Assembly: GCF_014084045.1 (NCBI RefSeq)
Contig: NZ_CP043732.1
Span: forward strand, 620,001 to 684,000
Direction of reading: 5' to 3'
DNA from: Microbacterium esteraromaticum
GTDB lineage: Bacteria; Actinomycetota; Actinomycetes; Actinomycetales; Microbacteriaceae
DNA: 64,000 nucleotides
Of the stretch, positions 26,823-36,424 are shown piece by piece. How positions within the stretch are numbered: the first letter of the stretch is position 1; each line of letters opens with the position of its first letter. The translations under genes and the position numbers were made by a program. A model generated the notes under the pieces. The model made no database searches, had not been told where the DNA came from, and saw nothing but the letters and a program-made list of their open reading frames with translations.

Positions 26823-28517
26823 TCAGGTGCGCAGCGCGACCCTGGTGTCGAGGGCCAGCTCCTCGGCATCCATCGCCGCGATCAGCTCGTGCATGACCTC
26901 CTCGCTCAGGTTGCCTGCCGCGCGCTCCTCGAGCAGCAGCTGCCTGCGCACCGCGAGCCACCCCTTCGCCAGGGTCGTGAACTGCTCGGCGGTGGGCCGC
27001 AGCTGCTGCTCGACCCCCGTCTGCTCGGCGTCGGACTGCACCCGCACCAGTCGCTTCGCGTAGGCGTCGAAGGCCGGCAGCTGCTCCTCGCCGTGCTCCT
27101 GGGCCCATTCGCGGCGCATCGCACGCAGGTACGCCTTCCCCGCCTCGCGGCTGCGCTCGTGCACCGCCGCCAGCTCTCTGGCATCCTCCTGCTGCTCGCT
27201 GTCGTCGACGACGCCGAGCATGCGGATGAGCCACGGCAGCGTCAGCCCCTGGAGCAGCAGGGTCCCCACGGTCACGACGAACGCGACCACGACGATCGCG
27301 TGGGCCGCCGCGCCGTCGATGCCTGCCAGGTCGGCCGCGGCGAGCGCAGTGGCGAGCGTGACCACACCGCGCATGCCGGCCCACGAGATCACCGCGTTGT
27401 CACGCCATGACAGCCGGGTCTCGGCGAGTCGGCGGCGCAGCTGCTCCTCGCTGAGCGGATGCCGACCGCGCCCCCGCGCGGCAACGGCATCCGGATGCAT
27501 GGCGATGACGCGCTTCCACCGGCGCAGCCGCCTCCGTGTCCACCACTGCCCCCACGCGTGAGCCGGATAGACGAACAGAGGGCGCACGAGAAGCACGGCC
27601 ACAAGCACCACCGCCGAGAGCAGCACGACGACTCCCACCTCGCCGTCGTTGAGGTCGGCGAGCACCCTGGGCAGCTGCAGCCCGATGTAGGCGAACACGA
27701 ACGACTCCAGCAGGAAGTCGGCCGACAGCCAGAGCGGTGCCTCCTGCTGACGGGTCGCATAGCTGGTCTTCGGTGCGTTGAAGCCGACGAACAGCCCCAT
27801 CGCGACCACCGCGAGAACTCCCGAGCCGAGCAGCTGCTCCGCGATCGCGTACGCGCCGAACGGGGCGAGCAGCCCGAATGTTCCGTTCACGACCGGATCG
27901 GCGACGCGCATGCGCAGCCGATGCATCACCGCTCCGAACGCGAGTCCGACGGCGACCCCGACGAGCACAGCGACGAAGAACTGCCCGACCCCGCCCGCCA
28001 GAGTCACGGTCGCGCCGGCGACGATGGCGGCGAAGACCCGGTACATCGTCAGCGAGGTCGCGTCGTTGATCAGGCTCTCCCCCGACAGCACGGTCATGAC
28101 CCGCCTGGGCAGACCGAGCCTGCGTCCGATGGCGGCCGCGGAGACGGCATCCGGAGGCGCGACGATCGCGCCGAGCAGCAGTGCGCCCGGCAGGGTGAGC
28201 TCCGGCATGATCCACCACGCCAGCAGGCCGACCACACCCGCCGTGACGACCACGAGACCGACGCCCAGCCGCCTGATCTGCGGCATGGCCCTCTTGAAGC
28301 TCAGGAACGACACGTCGAGCGCGGCCGAGTACAGCAGCGGCGGCAGGACGATGTTGAGCAGCACATGGCCGTCGATCGCGACATCAGGCACGAAGGGGAG
28401 GAACGACGCCAGCAGTGCGACGACGGTGACGAGCAGCGGAGCAGGCCAGCCCTTCCAGCGGGCGACGGCTGCGACCGCCACGGCTCCGACCACGATGAAG
28501 AAGATGCTGGACTCCAT
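26823..28517 (-). CDS. Na+/H+ antiporter, CPA1 family
   Basis: A 564-residue antiporter that exchanges protons for Na+ or K+. About 12 transmembrane helices occupy residues 1-420 with the conserved LPPLLYSAALDV, APPDAVSAAAI and INDATSL blocks, the last holding the cation-binding Asn-Asp pair. A cytoplasmic tail of about 140 charged residues follows, typical of actinobacterial NhaP-type proteins. The ATG at 28517 lies 6 bases after TAGCCT (28524-28529, minus strand). Confidence 0.9.
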   Translation of the reverse strand: MESSIFFIVVGAVAVAAVARWKGWPAPLLVTVVALLASFLPFVPDVAIDGHVLLNIVLPPLLYSAALDVSFLSFKRAMPQIRRLGVGLVVVTAGVVGLLAWWIMPELTLPGALLLGAIVAPPDAVSAAAIGRRLGLPRRVMTVLSGESLINDATSLTMYRVFAAIVAGATVTLAGGVGQFFVAVLVGVAVGLAFGAVMHRLRMRVADPVVNGTFGLLAPFGAYAIAEQLLGSGVLAVVAMGLFVGFNAPKTSYATRQQEAPLWLSADFLLESFVFAYIGLQLPRVLADLNDGEVGVVVLLSAVVLVAVLLVRPLFVYPAHAWGQWWTRRRLRRWKRVIAMHPDAVAARGRGRHPLSEEQLRRRLAETRLSWRDNAVISWAGMRGVVTLATALAAADLAGIDGAAAHAIVVVAFVVTVGTLLLQGLTLPWLIRMLGVVDDSEQQEDARELAAVHERSREAGKAYLRAMRREWAQEHGEEQLPAFDAYAKRLVRVQSDAEQTGVEQQLRPTAEQFTTLAKGWLAVRRQLLLEERAAGNLSEEVMHELIAAMDAEELALDTRVALRT

Positions 28518-28573
28518 CCCAGGAGGCTACGCCCACAGCATCCGGGGTCCCTCGCTCGTGTCGGGCGCGGCCG

Positions 28574-29224
28574 TCACCCGCGCGAGCGGTGCGCCGCGCG
28601 CAGCAGGTCGATCACCTCGTCGTCCGTCGTCTGCCGGAAGTCGACGTAGTGCATGCCCACCGCCATGAAGTTCTCCGGCGTGCACAGCGCGATGACCTCC
28701 GCGCCCACGTCCGCGCCGAAGCCGTCGAGCAGATCGGGTGGCGCGACGGGCACCGCGACGACGATCCGCCGGGCACCGCGGGCGCGCGCGATCAGGCACG
28801 CCGCGCGCATGCTGGCGCCGGTGGCGATGCCGTCGTCGACGACGATCGCGACCCGCCCGTCGATCGGCTCGGCGGGCCTTCCCGCGCGCAGCATCTGCGA
28901 GCGGCGCTCGACCTCCGCTCGCTCGCGCTCCTCTGCCGCGGTGAGCATGGCGTCGTCGACCCCCGCCATGTCGATGACCGAGGGGTTGCGAACCGCGGCG
29001 CCGCCCTCGCCGACCGCTCCCATCGCGAGCTCGGCGTGCCCCGGCACCCCGACCTTCCGCACGATGAGCACGTCGAGCGGCGCGTGGAGCGCCGACGCGA
29101 CCGGCGCCGCGACGGGCACACCGCCGCGCGGCAGCCCGAGCACGACGGCATCCTCGGGGGCGCGCTGCGTCAGCCGCCTGGCGAGCTGCCAGCCGGCGTC
29201 GGCGCGGTCCTCGAAGCTCCACAT
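28574..29224 (-). CDS. phosphoribosyltransferase-domain protein
   Basis: A 216-residue protein with the PRPP-binding loop VAIVVDDGIATGAS at about residues 125-138 and the N-terminal DAVVLGLPRGGVPVAAPVA block. This is the family seen beside dienelactone hydrolase-like proteins in stress loci; the acceptor base is not known. The ATG at 29224 has a weak GGAA site. A longer open frame continues upstream on this strand, but the family sequence begins at MWSFEDRADAGWQLA. It is divergent from the LLM gene. Confidence 0.8.
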   Translation of the reverse strand: MWSFEDRADAGWQLARRLTQRAPEDAVVLGLPRGGVPVAAPVASALHAPLDVLIVRKVGVPGHAELAMGAVGEGGAAVRNPSVIDMAGVDDAMLTAAEERERAEVERRSQMLRAGRPAEPIDGRVAIVVDDGIATGASMRAACLIARARGARRIVVAVPVAPPDLLDGFGADVGAEVIALCTPENFMAVGMHYVDFRQTTDDEVIDLLRAAHRSRG

Positions 29225-29308
29225 CGCATTTCCGGGATACGCTCGCGCGCCGCGCGGGTCAAGGCCCTGGCGGAATGCCGCGGCGGCCTCAGCGGTTGTG
29301 CAGAAGTG

Positions 29309-30352
29309 ATGACTACTCCCGCGCTCTCCGTGCTCGATCTCGTTCCCGTCCGCTCCCGACAGACCAGCGCGCAGGCGGTGGCCTCGTCGATGGCGCTCGC
29401 ACAGCATGCCGACGCGCTCGGGCTCACGCGCTACTGGTTCGCCGAGCACCACAACATGCCGTCTGTGGCGTCGACCGCTCCCCCTGTTCTCATCGCCGCA
29501 GCCGCCGCGCGCACCCAGCGGATCCGTGTGGGGTCGGGCGGCGTCATGCTGCCCAATCACGCCCCGCTCATCGTCGCCGAGCAGTTCGCCGCCCTGGAGG
29601 CGCTCGCACCGGGACGCATCGACCTCGGCATCGGGCGTGCGCCGGGCAGCGACCCCGTGATCACTCACCTGCTGCGCCAGTCCGGCACGACTGGAGACGT
29701 CGAGCGCTTCCCGTCGCACGTGCAGGACATCGCCGCGATGGTTCAGCCCGACGGCGCGACGGTGCGCTTCACGAGCGGGGGCGAGTACGGGGTGAAGGCC
29801 ACGCCCGTGGCATCCGGATCTCCCGCGATCTGGCTGCTGGGGTCGAGCGATTACTCGGCCCAGCTCGCCGCCGCGCACGGTCTGCCGTACGTGTTCGCCA
29901 ACCACTTCGCCGGCACAGGACTCGAGCGCGCGCTCGACCTGTACCGCTCGCAGTTCCGCCCCTCCGAGACGCTCGAGTCGCCGCTGACGTTCCTGACGGC
30001 GAACGTCGTCGCCGCACCCTCGGCCGAGGAGGCCGAGGCTCGCGCCCTGCCGCAGCTGCGCGCGATGGCCCGGTTGCGCAGCAGCAAGCCGATGCAGGTG
30101 CTCGAGACGGTCGAGGAGGCCCAGCGGGGTATGGCCGAGCATCCGGATGCCCAGGAGCAGGCCCTCATCGACGCGATGCGTCAGCGCTGGCTCATCGGCT
30201 CGGGCGCCGACGTGCGCTCGGCGCTGGCCGCGTTCGCCGCGCAGCACGGTGTCGACGAGATCATGGTCTCGCCCGTCGCCGGGTCGTTCGACGGCGAGCC
30301 CCTCGACGCGACCCCCGGACGCACCCAGACGCTGGATCTGCTCGCCGCCTAG
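29309..30352 (+). CDS. LLM-class flavin-dependent oxidoreductase
   Basis: A 347-residue luciferase-like monooxygenase, a TIM-barrel FMN/F420-type enzyme. The N-terminal LDLVPVRS, YWFAEHHNMPSVASTAP (substrate/flavin His), GVMLPNHAPLIVAEQFAALE and GRIDLGIGRAPG blocks mark the subgroup of putative alkanal-type monooxygenases. The substrate is unknown. The ATG at 29309 is preferred over an adjacent GTG at 29306. It is divergent from the phosphoribosyltransferase; downstream lies palindrome array A. Confidence 0.88.
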   Translation: MTTPALSVLDLVPVRSRQTSAQAVASSMALAQHADALGLTRYWFAEHHNMPSVASTAPPVLIAAAAARTQRIRVGSGGVMLPNHAPLIVAEQFAALEALAPGRIDLGIGRAPGSDPVITHLLRQSGTTGDVERFPSHVQDIAAMVQPDGATVRFTSGGEYGVKATPVASGSPAIWLLGSSDYSAQLAAAHGLPYVFANHFAGTGLERALDLYRSQFRPSETLESPLTFLTANVVAAPSAEEAEARALPQLRAMARLRSSKPMQVLETVEEAQRGMAEHPDAQEQALIDAMRQRWLIGSGADVRSALAAFAAQHGVDEIMVSPVAGSFDGEPLDATPGRTQTLDLLAA

Positions 30353-30662
30353 CCCCGACGCTCGCGTCGTCCGGGCCCGCTCCCCCGGCCCCCGCCCCGC
30401 CCCGTGGCCCCGCCGGGCCCCGCCCGCCCCGGCGGATGGAGAACGCCGGTTCCACGGCATCCCTGCCGGCGTTTCCCATCCGTCAGCCGTTGACCGGATG
30501 GGAAACGCCTGTATCCGCGCGCGCTCACCAGCGTTTCCCATCCGTTCGCCGCAAGGGCCGAACGGGCCGATTCGTTCTGCACAATTCCACGACCAGCGAG
30601 ATTGTCCCCCGTTCCGGGATACGGGGCCCTGCAGGACGACGGCGGCCGAAGAGCATGGCTGG
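30353..30662. repeat. intergenic region with palindrome array A (two 50-bp units)
   Basis: Units lie at 30433-30482 and 30495-30544. Each has a left arm like CGGATGGGAAACGCCGG, a variable loop and a right arm like CCGGCGTTTCCCATCCG. The linker is 12 bases and the period 62 bp. The remaining sequence holds a small GC hairpin (about 30607-30627) and the DUF559 start region. No gene was seen. Confidence 0.85.
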
Positions 30663-31589
30663 ATGCGACACCGGACATCTCTGCCCACCCGCCTCGGCTC
30701 GACGTTCGCGATCGGCGACGCCGCTGCAGCCGGTGTCACGCGCTGGCGCCGCGACACCCCTGACCTGCATCGCCCGTTTCGGGGCGTGCGCACCCTGGAG
30801 GCCCCGACGACTTTCGCCCGGCGCATCGAGTGCTATCAGCCGCGGATGAAGCCCGGCCACCGTTTCGTCGGACGCACCGCAGCGCGCATCTGGGGTCTGC
30901 CGCTGCCGCAGAAGTGGTCGATCGACGAGAAGGTCGAAGTGGCGGTTCCGCACGATCGAACGCCGCCTGGATCGCGCGGAGTGAAGGGCCGGCGCCTGTC
31001 GCTGCACCTGGCCCAGACGCACCGGATAGGACGGATCCGCGTGGTCGACCCGCTTGCAGCGGTGCTCACCTGCGCGAGAGAGCTCACCGAAGACCAGGCG
31101 GTCGTCATGCTCGATGCCCTGCTCACCCCGGCCGACAACTATCCGGATCTTCTCGTCGGTCGACCGGTGTACACGATTGCGGAGATCGAAGACCGGATCG
31201 CCGCCTGGCGTCGCTTTCCCGGACGCGAGACGATCCGGGCGGCGCTCCGCCGGGCACGACCGCGTGTCGAGTCGCCGAAGGAGACCGAGACTCGGCTGCT
31301 GATCACGCGGGCCGGCCTTCCGGAACCTGTCATCCAGTACGACATCACCGACCGCGACCGAGTCATCGCGCGCGCGGACCTCGCCTATCCCGCGTTGAAG
31401 ATCGCCATCGAGTACGAGGGCGACGGGCATCGCAGCAGCAGGGATCAGTGGCGTCGAGACATCCAGCGGCATCGCGATCTGGAGGATCGCGGCTGGATCG
31501 TCATCCGGCTGACCCAGCTCGACCTGGACGATGGCGCCGCGTCGGCGCTTTCGCGCATCCGTCGCGCGCTTCTGTCGCGCTCCTCGTGA
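30663..31589 (+). CDS. DUF559 endonuclease-like protein
   Basis: A 308-residue protein. The C-terminal third has the DUF559/very-short-patch-repair-like nuclease pattern: VIARADLAYPALKIAIEYEGDGH (Asp, Glu, Glu), then WRRDIQRHRDLEDRGWIVIRLT. The N-terminal part (TFAIGDAAAAGVTRWRRD, GVRTLEAP) resembles the AbiEi-like winged-helix region common to these actinobacterial proteins. The cellular role is unknown; a defence link is often suggested but not shown. The ATG at 30663 is chosen by domain start. It is flanked by palindrome arrays A and B. Confidence 0.75.
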   Translation: MRHRTSLPTRLGSTFAIGDAAAAGVTRWRRDTPDLHRPFRGVRTLEAPTTFARRIECYQPRMKPGHRFVGRTAARIWGLPLPQKWSIDEKVEVAVPHDRTPPGSRGVKGRRLSLHLAQTHRIGRIRVVDPLAAVLTCARELTEDQAVVMLDALLTPADNYPDLLVGRPVYTIAEIEDRIAAWRRFPGRETIRAALRRARPRVESPKETETRLLITRAGLPEPVIQYDITDRDRVIARADLAYPALKIAIEYEGDGHRSSRDQWRRDIQRHRDLEDRGWIVIRLTQLDLDDGAASALSRIRRALLSRSS

Positions 31590-31605
31590 TGCGGCCGGGG
31601 CTGAG

Positions 31606-31740
31606 CAGATGGGAAACGCTGGGGACGGGATGCCATTCACCGGCGTTACCCATCCGGACTAGGAGTCGCCGGATCGGAAACGCCGGTGCAGAAGCCGGCT
31701 CACCAGCGTTTCCCATCCGGACTAGGAGTCGCCGGATGGG
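31606..31740. repeat. palindrome array B (two units and a truncated third)
   Basis: Units are at 31606-31656 (51 bp) and 31670-31719 (50 bp), with a truncated left arm CGGATGGG at 31733-31740. The starts are 64 and 63 bp apart. The linkers at 31657-31669 and 31720-31732 are identical (GACTAGGAGTCGC), so one unit plus linker was probably duplicated. The array lies between the convergent DUF559 and pheA genes. Confidence 0.88.
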
Positions 31741-31765
31741 CGTGCGGAGGCGAGGCCGACGCCCG

Positions 31766-32707
31766 CTACGCCTCGGGCTCGCCGTGGATCAGGGCGCGCA
31801 GCCAGTCGCGCGCCTCGACGAACACGCCGTCGGCGTAGCGCTCGGGGTAGTGCACGATCTTGCGGTCTGCGCGGGGGTACGAGCCCAGGAAGACCACGTG
31901 AGGGCTGAACCGGCGGATGCCCAGCAGCGCGTCGGCCATGCGCTCGTCGTAGGCGTGCCCGTCGGCATCCACCACGAAGCGGTACCGGCCGAGCGCGTCT
32001 CCGACCGGACGGGACTGCAGGAGCGACAGGTTGATGCCGCGCGTCGAGAACTGCTCGAGCATGTCGAGCAGTGCTCCGGGGCGATCGTCCGGCAGCTCGA
32101 CGATCAGCGAGGTCTTGTCGGCTCCGGTCGGCTCGCCGGGCTTGGCGGGCTTCGACACGAGCACGAAGCGGGTCACGGCGTTCTCGTTGTCGCCGATCTG
32201 CTCTGCAAGCACCTCGACGTCGTGATGCTGAACGATGCCGGGCGCGGCGATGGCGGCCTGGGCGGGCGACGATCCGTCGAGCACGCCGAGAGCGGATGCC
32301 ACATTGCTCGCCGCAGGGACATGAGCGTGCCTGGGCAGGTGCTCACCGAGCCAGCCGTGGCACTGCGCGTAGGCGACGGGATGCGCGGCGATGACGTCGA
32401 CGTCTTCGAGTCTCGTTCCCGGCTTGCCGACGAGCACGAAGTTCACCTTGACGAGGTATTCGCCGATGATCCGCAACCCCGGCAACGTCGCGAGGGCGTC
32501 GAGCGTGGTCGACACCCCGCCCTCGATCGAGTTCTCGATCGCGATCATCGCCGCGTGACTGCGCCCCTCGAGCACGTCGGCGAGTGCCTCGCCGACGTTG
32601 TGCACGGGCTTCCAGTCGTGACCGCGGGCCTCGGGCACCTGGTCGAGCGCTGCTTCGGTGAAGGTTCCTGCGGGGCCCAGATAGCTGTAGGTGCGGCGTT
32701 CGGTCAC
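31766..32707 (-). CDS. pheA: prephenate dehydratase
   Basis: A 313-residue enzyme converting prephenate to phenylpyruvate in phenylalanine synthesis. The N-terminal SYLGPAGTFTEAA, IAIENSIEGGV and NAVTRFVLVS (the catalytic Thr-Arg-Phe) are dehydratase motifs; the C-terminal ACT domain includes GALLDMLEQF and SLLQSRPVG, which senses phenylalanine. No chorismate mutase domain is fused. The GTG at 32707 lies 6 bases after TAGGCT (32714-32719, minus strand). Confidence 0.95.
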   Translation of the reverse strand: MTERRTYSYLGPAGTFTEAALDQVPEARGHDWKPVHNVGEALADVLEGRSHAAMIAIENSIEGGVSTTLDALATLPGLRIIGEYLVKVNFVLVGKPGTRLEDVDVIAAHPVAYAQCHGWLGEHLPRHAHVPAASNVASALGVLDGSSPAQAAIAAPGIVQHHDVEVLAEQIGDNENAVTRFVLVSKPAKPGEPTGADKTSLIVELPDDRPGALLDMLEQFSTRGINLSLLQSRPVGDALGRYRFVVDADGHAYDERMADALLGIRRFSPHVVFLGSYPRADRKIVHYPERYADGVFVEARDWLRALIHGEPEA

Positions 32708-32944
32708 CTCGACAGCCTAGCCCCGGCCCTTCGGCGTCCACCGGGCCTGTTTCAGCATCCGAGACCCGTCGCCCGCACGCGCACCGTCGCCCAGAACAGG
32801 ACGGTTGCCGAGAACAGGACGGATGCCCGAGATCCAGCCTGTCCTCGCGAACCAGCCTGTTCTCGACGACTGCGCTCCCCGCGCGGCAGCGTCCCGGCGC
32901 TTCGGAAGGTGCGCGTCGGGGCCCCGGCGGGGCAGACTATCCCC

Positions 32945-34588
32945 ATGACGAGCCGAGCTGGCCTCCCTGCGGAGGAAAAGGACCTCATCGACGTCGACGA
33001 GCTGATCGCCGCCTACTACGACCGGCACCCGGATCCGTCGGTGTCCGCGCAGCGGGTCGTGTTCGGCACCAGCGGGCATCGCGGCTCGTCACTGAGCAGC
33101 AGCTTCAACGAGGATCACATCCTCGCGACCACCCAGGCGATCGTCGACTACCGCCGCGAGCAGGGCATCGCCGGACCGCTGTTCCTCGGCCGAGACACGC
33201 ACGCTCTCTCGCTGCCCGCCGAGCGCAGCGCCGTCGAGGTGCTCATCGCGAACGGCGTCGACGTGCGCACCGACTCGCGCGACTCGTGGGTGCCGACCCC
33301 GGCGCTCAGCCACGCGATCCTCACCTACAACCGCGGCCGCGCCCTCGGCGACGCAGGGCGCGCCGACGGCATCGTCGTCACCCCGAGCCACAACCCGCCT
33401 CGCGACGGCGGGTTCAAGTACAACCCGCCGCATGGCGGACCGGCCGACACCGATGCCACCGGATGGATCGCGCAGCGAGCCAACGAGCTCATCGAATCCG
33501 GTCTCGACGGCGTGAAGCGCATCCGCTACGCCGACATCGACGGCGACTCGATCGGCGAGTACGACTTCCGCGACGCCTACGTGCGCGATCTTCCGACCAT
33601 CATCGACCTCGACGCGATCAAGCGCGCCGGGGTTCGCATCGGCGCCGACCCGATGGGCGGTGCATCGGTGGAGTACTGGGCTCTGATCGCCGAGATGCAC
33701 GGCATCGACCTGACCGTCGTCAACCCCGAGGTCGACCCGACGTGGCGCTTCATGACCCTCGACTGGGATGAGAAGATCCGCATGGATCCGTCGTCGCCCA
33801 GCGCCATGGCATCCCTGGTCGCCAAGCGCTCTGACTTCGACGTGCTCACCGGCAACGACGCCGACGCCGATCGGCATGGCATCGTCACCCCCGACGCCGG
33901 GCTGATGAACCCCAACCACTACCTGGCGGTCGCGATCGACTACCTGTTCTCGCACCGCACCGAGTGGCCCCGCGATGCGGCGATCGGCAAGACGCTCGTG
34001 TCGTCGATGATCATCGACCGCGTCGCCGAGTCGCTCGGCCGTCGCCTGCTGGAGGTGCCGGTCGGGTTCAAGTGGTTCGTGCCGGGTCTGCTCGACGGCT
34101 CGGTCGCGTTCGGCGGCGAGGAGTCGGCGGGCGCGTCGTTCCTGCGCAAGGACGGCACGGCCTGGTCGACCGACAAGGACGGCCTGCTGCTCTGCCTGCT
34201 CGCGGCCGAGATCATCGCGGTCACCGGCAAGACCCCGTCGGAGCGCTACCGTGAGCTCGAGCAGGCGTTCGGGGCGTCGGCATACCAGCGGGTGGACGCC
34301 CCGGCGACGCCGGAGCAGAAGGCGACGCTGGGCAGGCTGGCCCCGGATGCCGTGAGCGCGACCGACCTGGCGGGCGAGACGATCACCGCGAAGCTGTCGC
34401 ACGCACCGGGCAACGGCGCGGCGATCGGCGGGCTGAAGGTGCAGACCGAGCACGCCTGGTTCGCCGCCCGCCCGTCGGGCACGGAGGACGTCTACAAGCT
34501 CTACGCCGAGAGCCTGAAGGGCCCTGAGCACCTCGCGCAGGTGCAGGAGGAGGCGCGAGCCGTCGTCAGCGCGGCCCTCGGCGGCTGA
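32945..34588 (+). CDS. pgm: phosphoglucomutase (alpha-D-glucose phosphate-specific)
   Basis: A 547-residue mutase interconverting glucose 1- and 6-phosphate. The phosphoserine loop TPSHNP is at about 146-151 (Ser148), the Mg2+ loop is GNDADADRHG, the sugar loop GGEESAGASF and the phosphate loop RPSGTEDVYK. The N-terminus FGTSGHRGSS is typical of the bacterial Pgm type. The ATG at 32945 begins the conserved chain. It is divergent from pheA and would supply glucose 1-phosphate for cell-wall polymers and glycogen. Confidence 0.95.
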   Translation: MTSRAGLPAEEKDLIDVDELIAAYYDRHPDPSVSAQRVVFGTSGHRGSSLSSSFNEDHILATTQAIVDYRREQGIAGPLFLGRDTHALSLPAERSAVEVLIANGVDVRTDSRDSWVPTPALSHAILTYNRGRALGDAGRADGIVVTPSHNPPRDGGFKYNPPHGGPADTDATGWIAQRANELIESGLDGVKRIRYADIDGDSIGEYDFRDAYVRDLPTIIDLDAIKRAGVRIGADPMGGASVEYWALIAEMHGIDLTVVNPEVDPTWRFMTLDWDEKIRMDPSSPSAMASLVAKRSDFDVLTGNDADADRHGIVTPDAGLMNPNHYLAVAIDYLFSHRTEWPRDAAIGKTLVSSMIIDRVAESLGRRLLEVPVGFKWFVPGLLDGSVAFGGEESAGASFLRKDGTAWSTDKDGLLLCLLAAEIIAVTGKTPSERYRELEQAFGASAYQRVDAPATPEQKATLGRLAPDAVSATDLAGETITAKLSHAPGNGAAIGGLKVQTEHAWFAARPSGTEDVYKLYAESLKGPEHLAQVQEEARAVVSAALGG

Positions 34589-34612
34589 CGCCCGGCGCGT
34601 TCGCGTGGCGGA

Positions 34613-35626
34613 TCAGACCCCTGGGGTGCTCTCGCGCACGACGACCTCGAGGTCGAGCGCGGGCTGCTGCCACTCCGCATCCACCGTCGCCCTGAACGCC
34701 TCGTGGCCGAGGTCGCCGAGCGGCACCCGCACCGTCGTCAGGCGAGGGGTCACGTCGCGGCTGACGGGCACATCGTCGAACCCGCACACGGCGATGTCGT
34801 CGCCGACGCTGCGTCCACCGTCGCGGATGGCCGTCATGGCGCCCACCGCGACGATGTCACTGAGGGCGAAGACGAGGGTTCCGGCATCCACCCCGTCGGC
34901 CAGCGCGGCCGTCATCGACTCGGCACCCGACTCGCGCTCGAAGGTGCCGCGGTAGATCCGCTCGACCTCACCGCCGCCGGAGGCGAATCCCGCGGTGAAG
35001 CCGGTGAGACGGTCGTCGGAGGTGCGCACGCCATCGGCTGCCGCTATGGCGATCGCGCGACGGTAGCCGCGCTGCGCCATGGCTCGGCCGAGCCCCTCGG
35101 CTCCACCGCGGTTGTCGATCCGGATGCTGCGGTCGCCACCTTCCCCGAAGGTGACGGTGCGCCCTCCGAGCGGGCCGAACGCGGCGAGCTCGGCGATGGT
35201 GCGGGCGTCGGGGGTGTCGGTCCTGGATGCCGCGAGGATCACCCCTCGTGGGCGCTGCCCGCGCAGCGCCCGCAGGATCCTGGCCTCGCGATCGGGGTCG
35301 CGCTCGGTGATCGCGACCGTGACGATCAATCCTTCGGCATCGGCACCGCTCGCCACCCCGGCCGCGATCTGACCGAAGTAGGGGTCGGCGATGTCGGCGA
35401 CCAGCAGGGCGATGGCGGCGGAGGTTCCACGCGCCGTCGCCTGCGCTGACGCGTTCGCCGTGTAGCCCAGCTCGTCGGCGGCCTTCTCGACGCGCTCGCG
35501 GAACGACTCGGCGACCTTGCGCTCCGACCCGTTCAGCACCCGCGAAGCGGTCGCGAGCGAGACTCCTGCAGCGCGCGCCACATCGTGCAGCGTGGGCGGT
35601 GAGGTGCGCGGTGATGCGTCGGTCAT
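34613..35626 (-). CDS. LacI-family transcriptional regulator of the adjacent catabolic operon
   Basis: A 337-residue repressor. The LacI HTH is at residues 11-32 (TLHDVARAAGVSLATASRVL), the hinge helix follows, and the periplasmic-binding-like domain carries LLVADIADPYFGQIAAG and VFALSDIVAVGAM. TAGGCT (35633-35638, minus strand) lies 6 bases before the ATG at 35626, so it can also be transcribed alone, leaderless. It is the last gene after the Gfo/Idh operon and the probable ligand of the palindrome at 39795-39810. Confidence 0.88.
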   Translation of the reverse strand: MTDASPRTSPPTLHDVARAAGVSLATASRVLNGSERKVAESFRERVEKAADELGYTANASAQATARGTSAAIALLVADIADPYFGQIAAGVASGADAEGLIVTVAITERDPDREARILRALRGQRPRGVILAASRTDTPDARTIAELAAFGPLGGRTVTFGEGGDRSIRIDNRGGAEGLGRAMAQRGYRRAIAIAAADGVRTSDDRLTGFTAGFASGGGEVERIYRGTFERESGAESMTAALADGVDAGTLVFALSDIVAVGAMTAIRDGGRSVGDDIAVCGFDDVPVSRDVTPRLTTVRVPLGDLGHEAFRATVDAEWQQPALDLEVVVRESTPGV

Positions 35627-35635
35627 GTCGGAAGC

Positions 35636-36391
35636 CTATCCACCGGCGATCCAGCGACGAAGGGTCACCGCCTCGGAGGCGAGCACGGCAGGATCGTCGT
35701 CGGGCACGAACTCGATCAGCGCGTCGCGCGGGGGCGCCGGCTGCGCGGCCGCCGCGGCGAACAGCGGATGCCAGAGGCTGTCCCTCTCGTCGAGCCGGAG
35801 GCGCTGGTCGAACGGCCACCAGGAGAAGACGTGCACGGCGCTGGTGTGCGCGGCGAGCGCGTCGAACTCGGCGAGCGCCACCCGGTCGGGGGCGTCGACG
35901 GTCGGCTGCCAGTACGTCGTGAGGCCGGGCACGTCGCCGATCAGGCGCAGCGTGGCCTCGGGGGTGTCGGCGACCGTGCGGCGGTGGAACTCGAGGGCGA
36001 GGGCGATGCCCCGCTCCGAGGCCTCGTCGACGGCATCCCGGAGCCGGGAGACGATCTGCGCGTACTGCTCGGGCGTCGCGTCGCGCGAGTCGACGCTCCC
36101 GGCCCAGATGCGCACACGGTCTGCGCCGAGCGCCTCGGCGCTGTCGAGGATCGGCGTGAGGGGCTCGTCGGCGCCGCTGCGGAAGTACGAGCCGTACGAG
36201 CACACCGCGAGTCCGGCATCCGTCGTCGCCGCCGCCACCTCGGCCGCGCGCGCGACGTCACCCGGCGGCACGTGCACGTCGCCGCCCCACTCGATGACCT
36301 CGAGCCGGGCATCCCTCGTGAGCTCGACCACCCGCTCTGGTGCGAGCCGGCGGTAGGTCACCGAGCAGAGTCCGGGTCTGATCATGGGCAT
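35636..36391 (-). CDS. xylose isomerase-like TIM-barrel sugar phosphate isomerase/epimerase
   Basis: A 251-residue AP endonuclease 2-type barrel. The strand ends VIEWGGDVHVP, VRIWAGSV, ALALEFHRRT (metal Glu), TYWQPT and VHVFSWWPFD supply metal- and sugar-binding residues as in sugar isomerases and epimerases. The substrate is unknown. It follows a second barrel protein and precedes the LacI gene. CACAAT and GGAGAC precede the ATG at 36391, so both a leaderless and a ribosome-bound start are possible. Confidence 0.78.
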   Translation of the reverse strand: MPMIRPGLCSVTYRRLAPERVVELTRDARLEVIEWGGDVHVPPGDVARAAEVAAATTDAGLAVCSYGSYFRSGADEPLTPILDSAEALGADRVRIWAGSVDSRDATPEQYAQIVSRLRDAVDEASERGIALALEFHRRTVADTPEATLRLIGDVPGLTTYWQPTVDAPDRVALAEFDALAAHTSAVHVFSWWPFDQRLRLDERDSLWHPLFAAAAAQPAPPRDALIEFVPDDDPAVLASEAVTLRRWIAGG

Positions 36392-36424
36392 GTCTCCATT
36401 GTGGTCAACCGGCCGGCCTGCGGC

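Noticed and set aside
30433..30544. CRISPR-like short repeats in the palindrome arrays
   Set aside because: Arms alternate in orientation and each array holds only two to three units; it fits REP-type palindromes better.
28574..30826. A 750-codon minus-strand frame covering the LLM gene and the phosphoribosyltransferase
   Set aside because: Only the last 216 residues match a family; the rest is antisense to the conserved LLM gene, so the start at 29224 was used.
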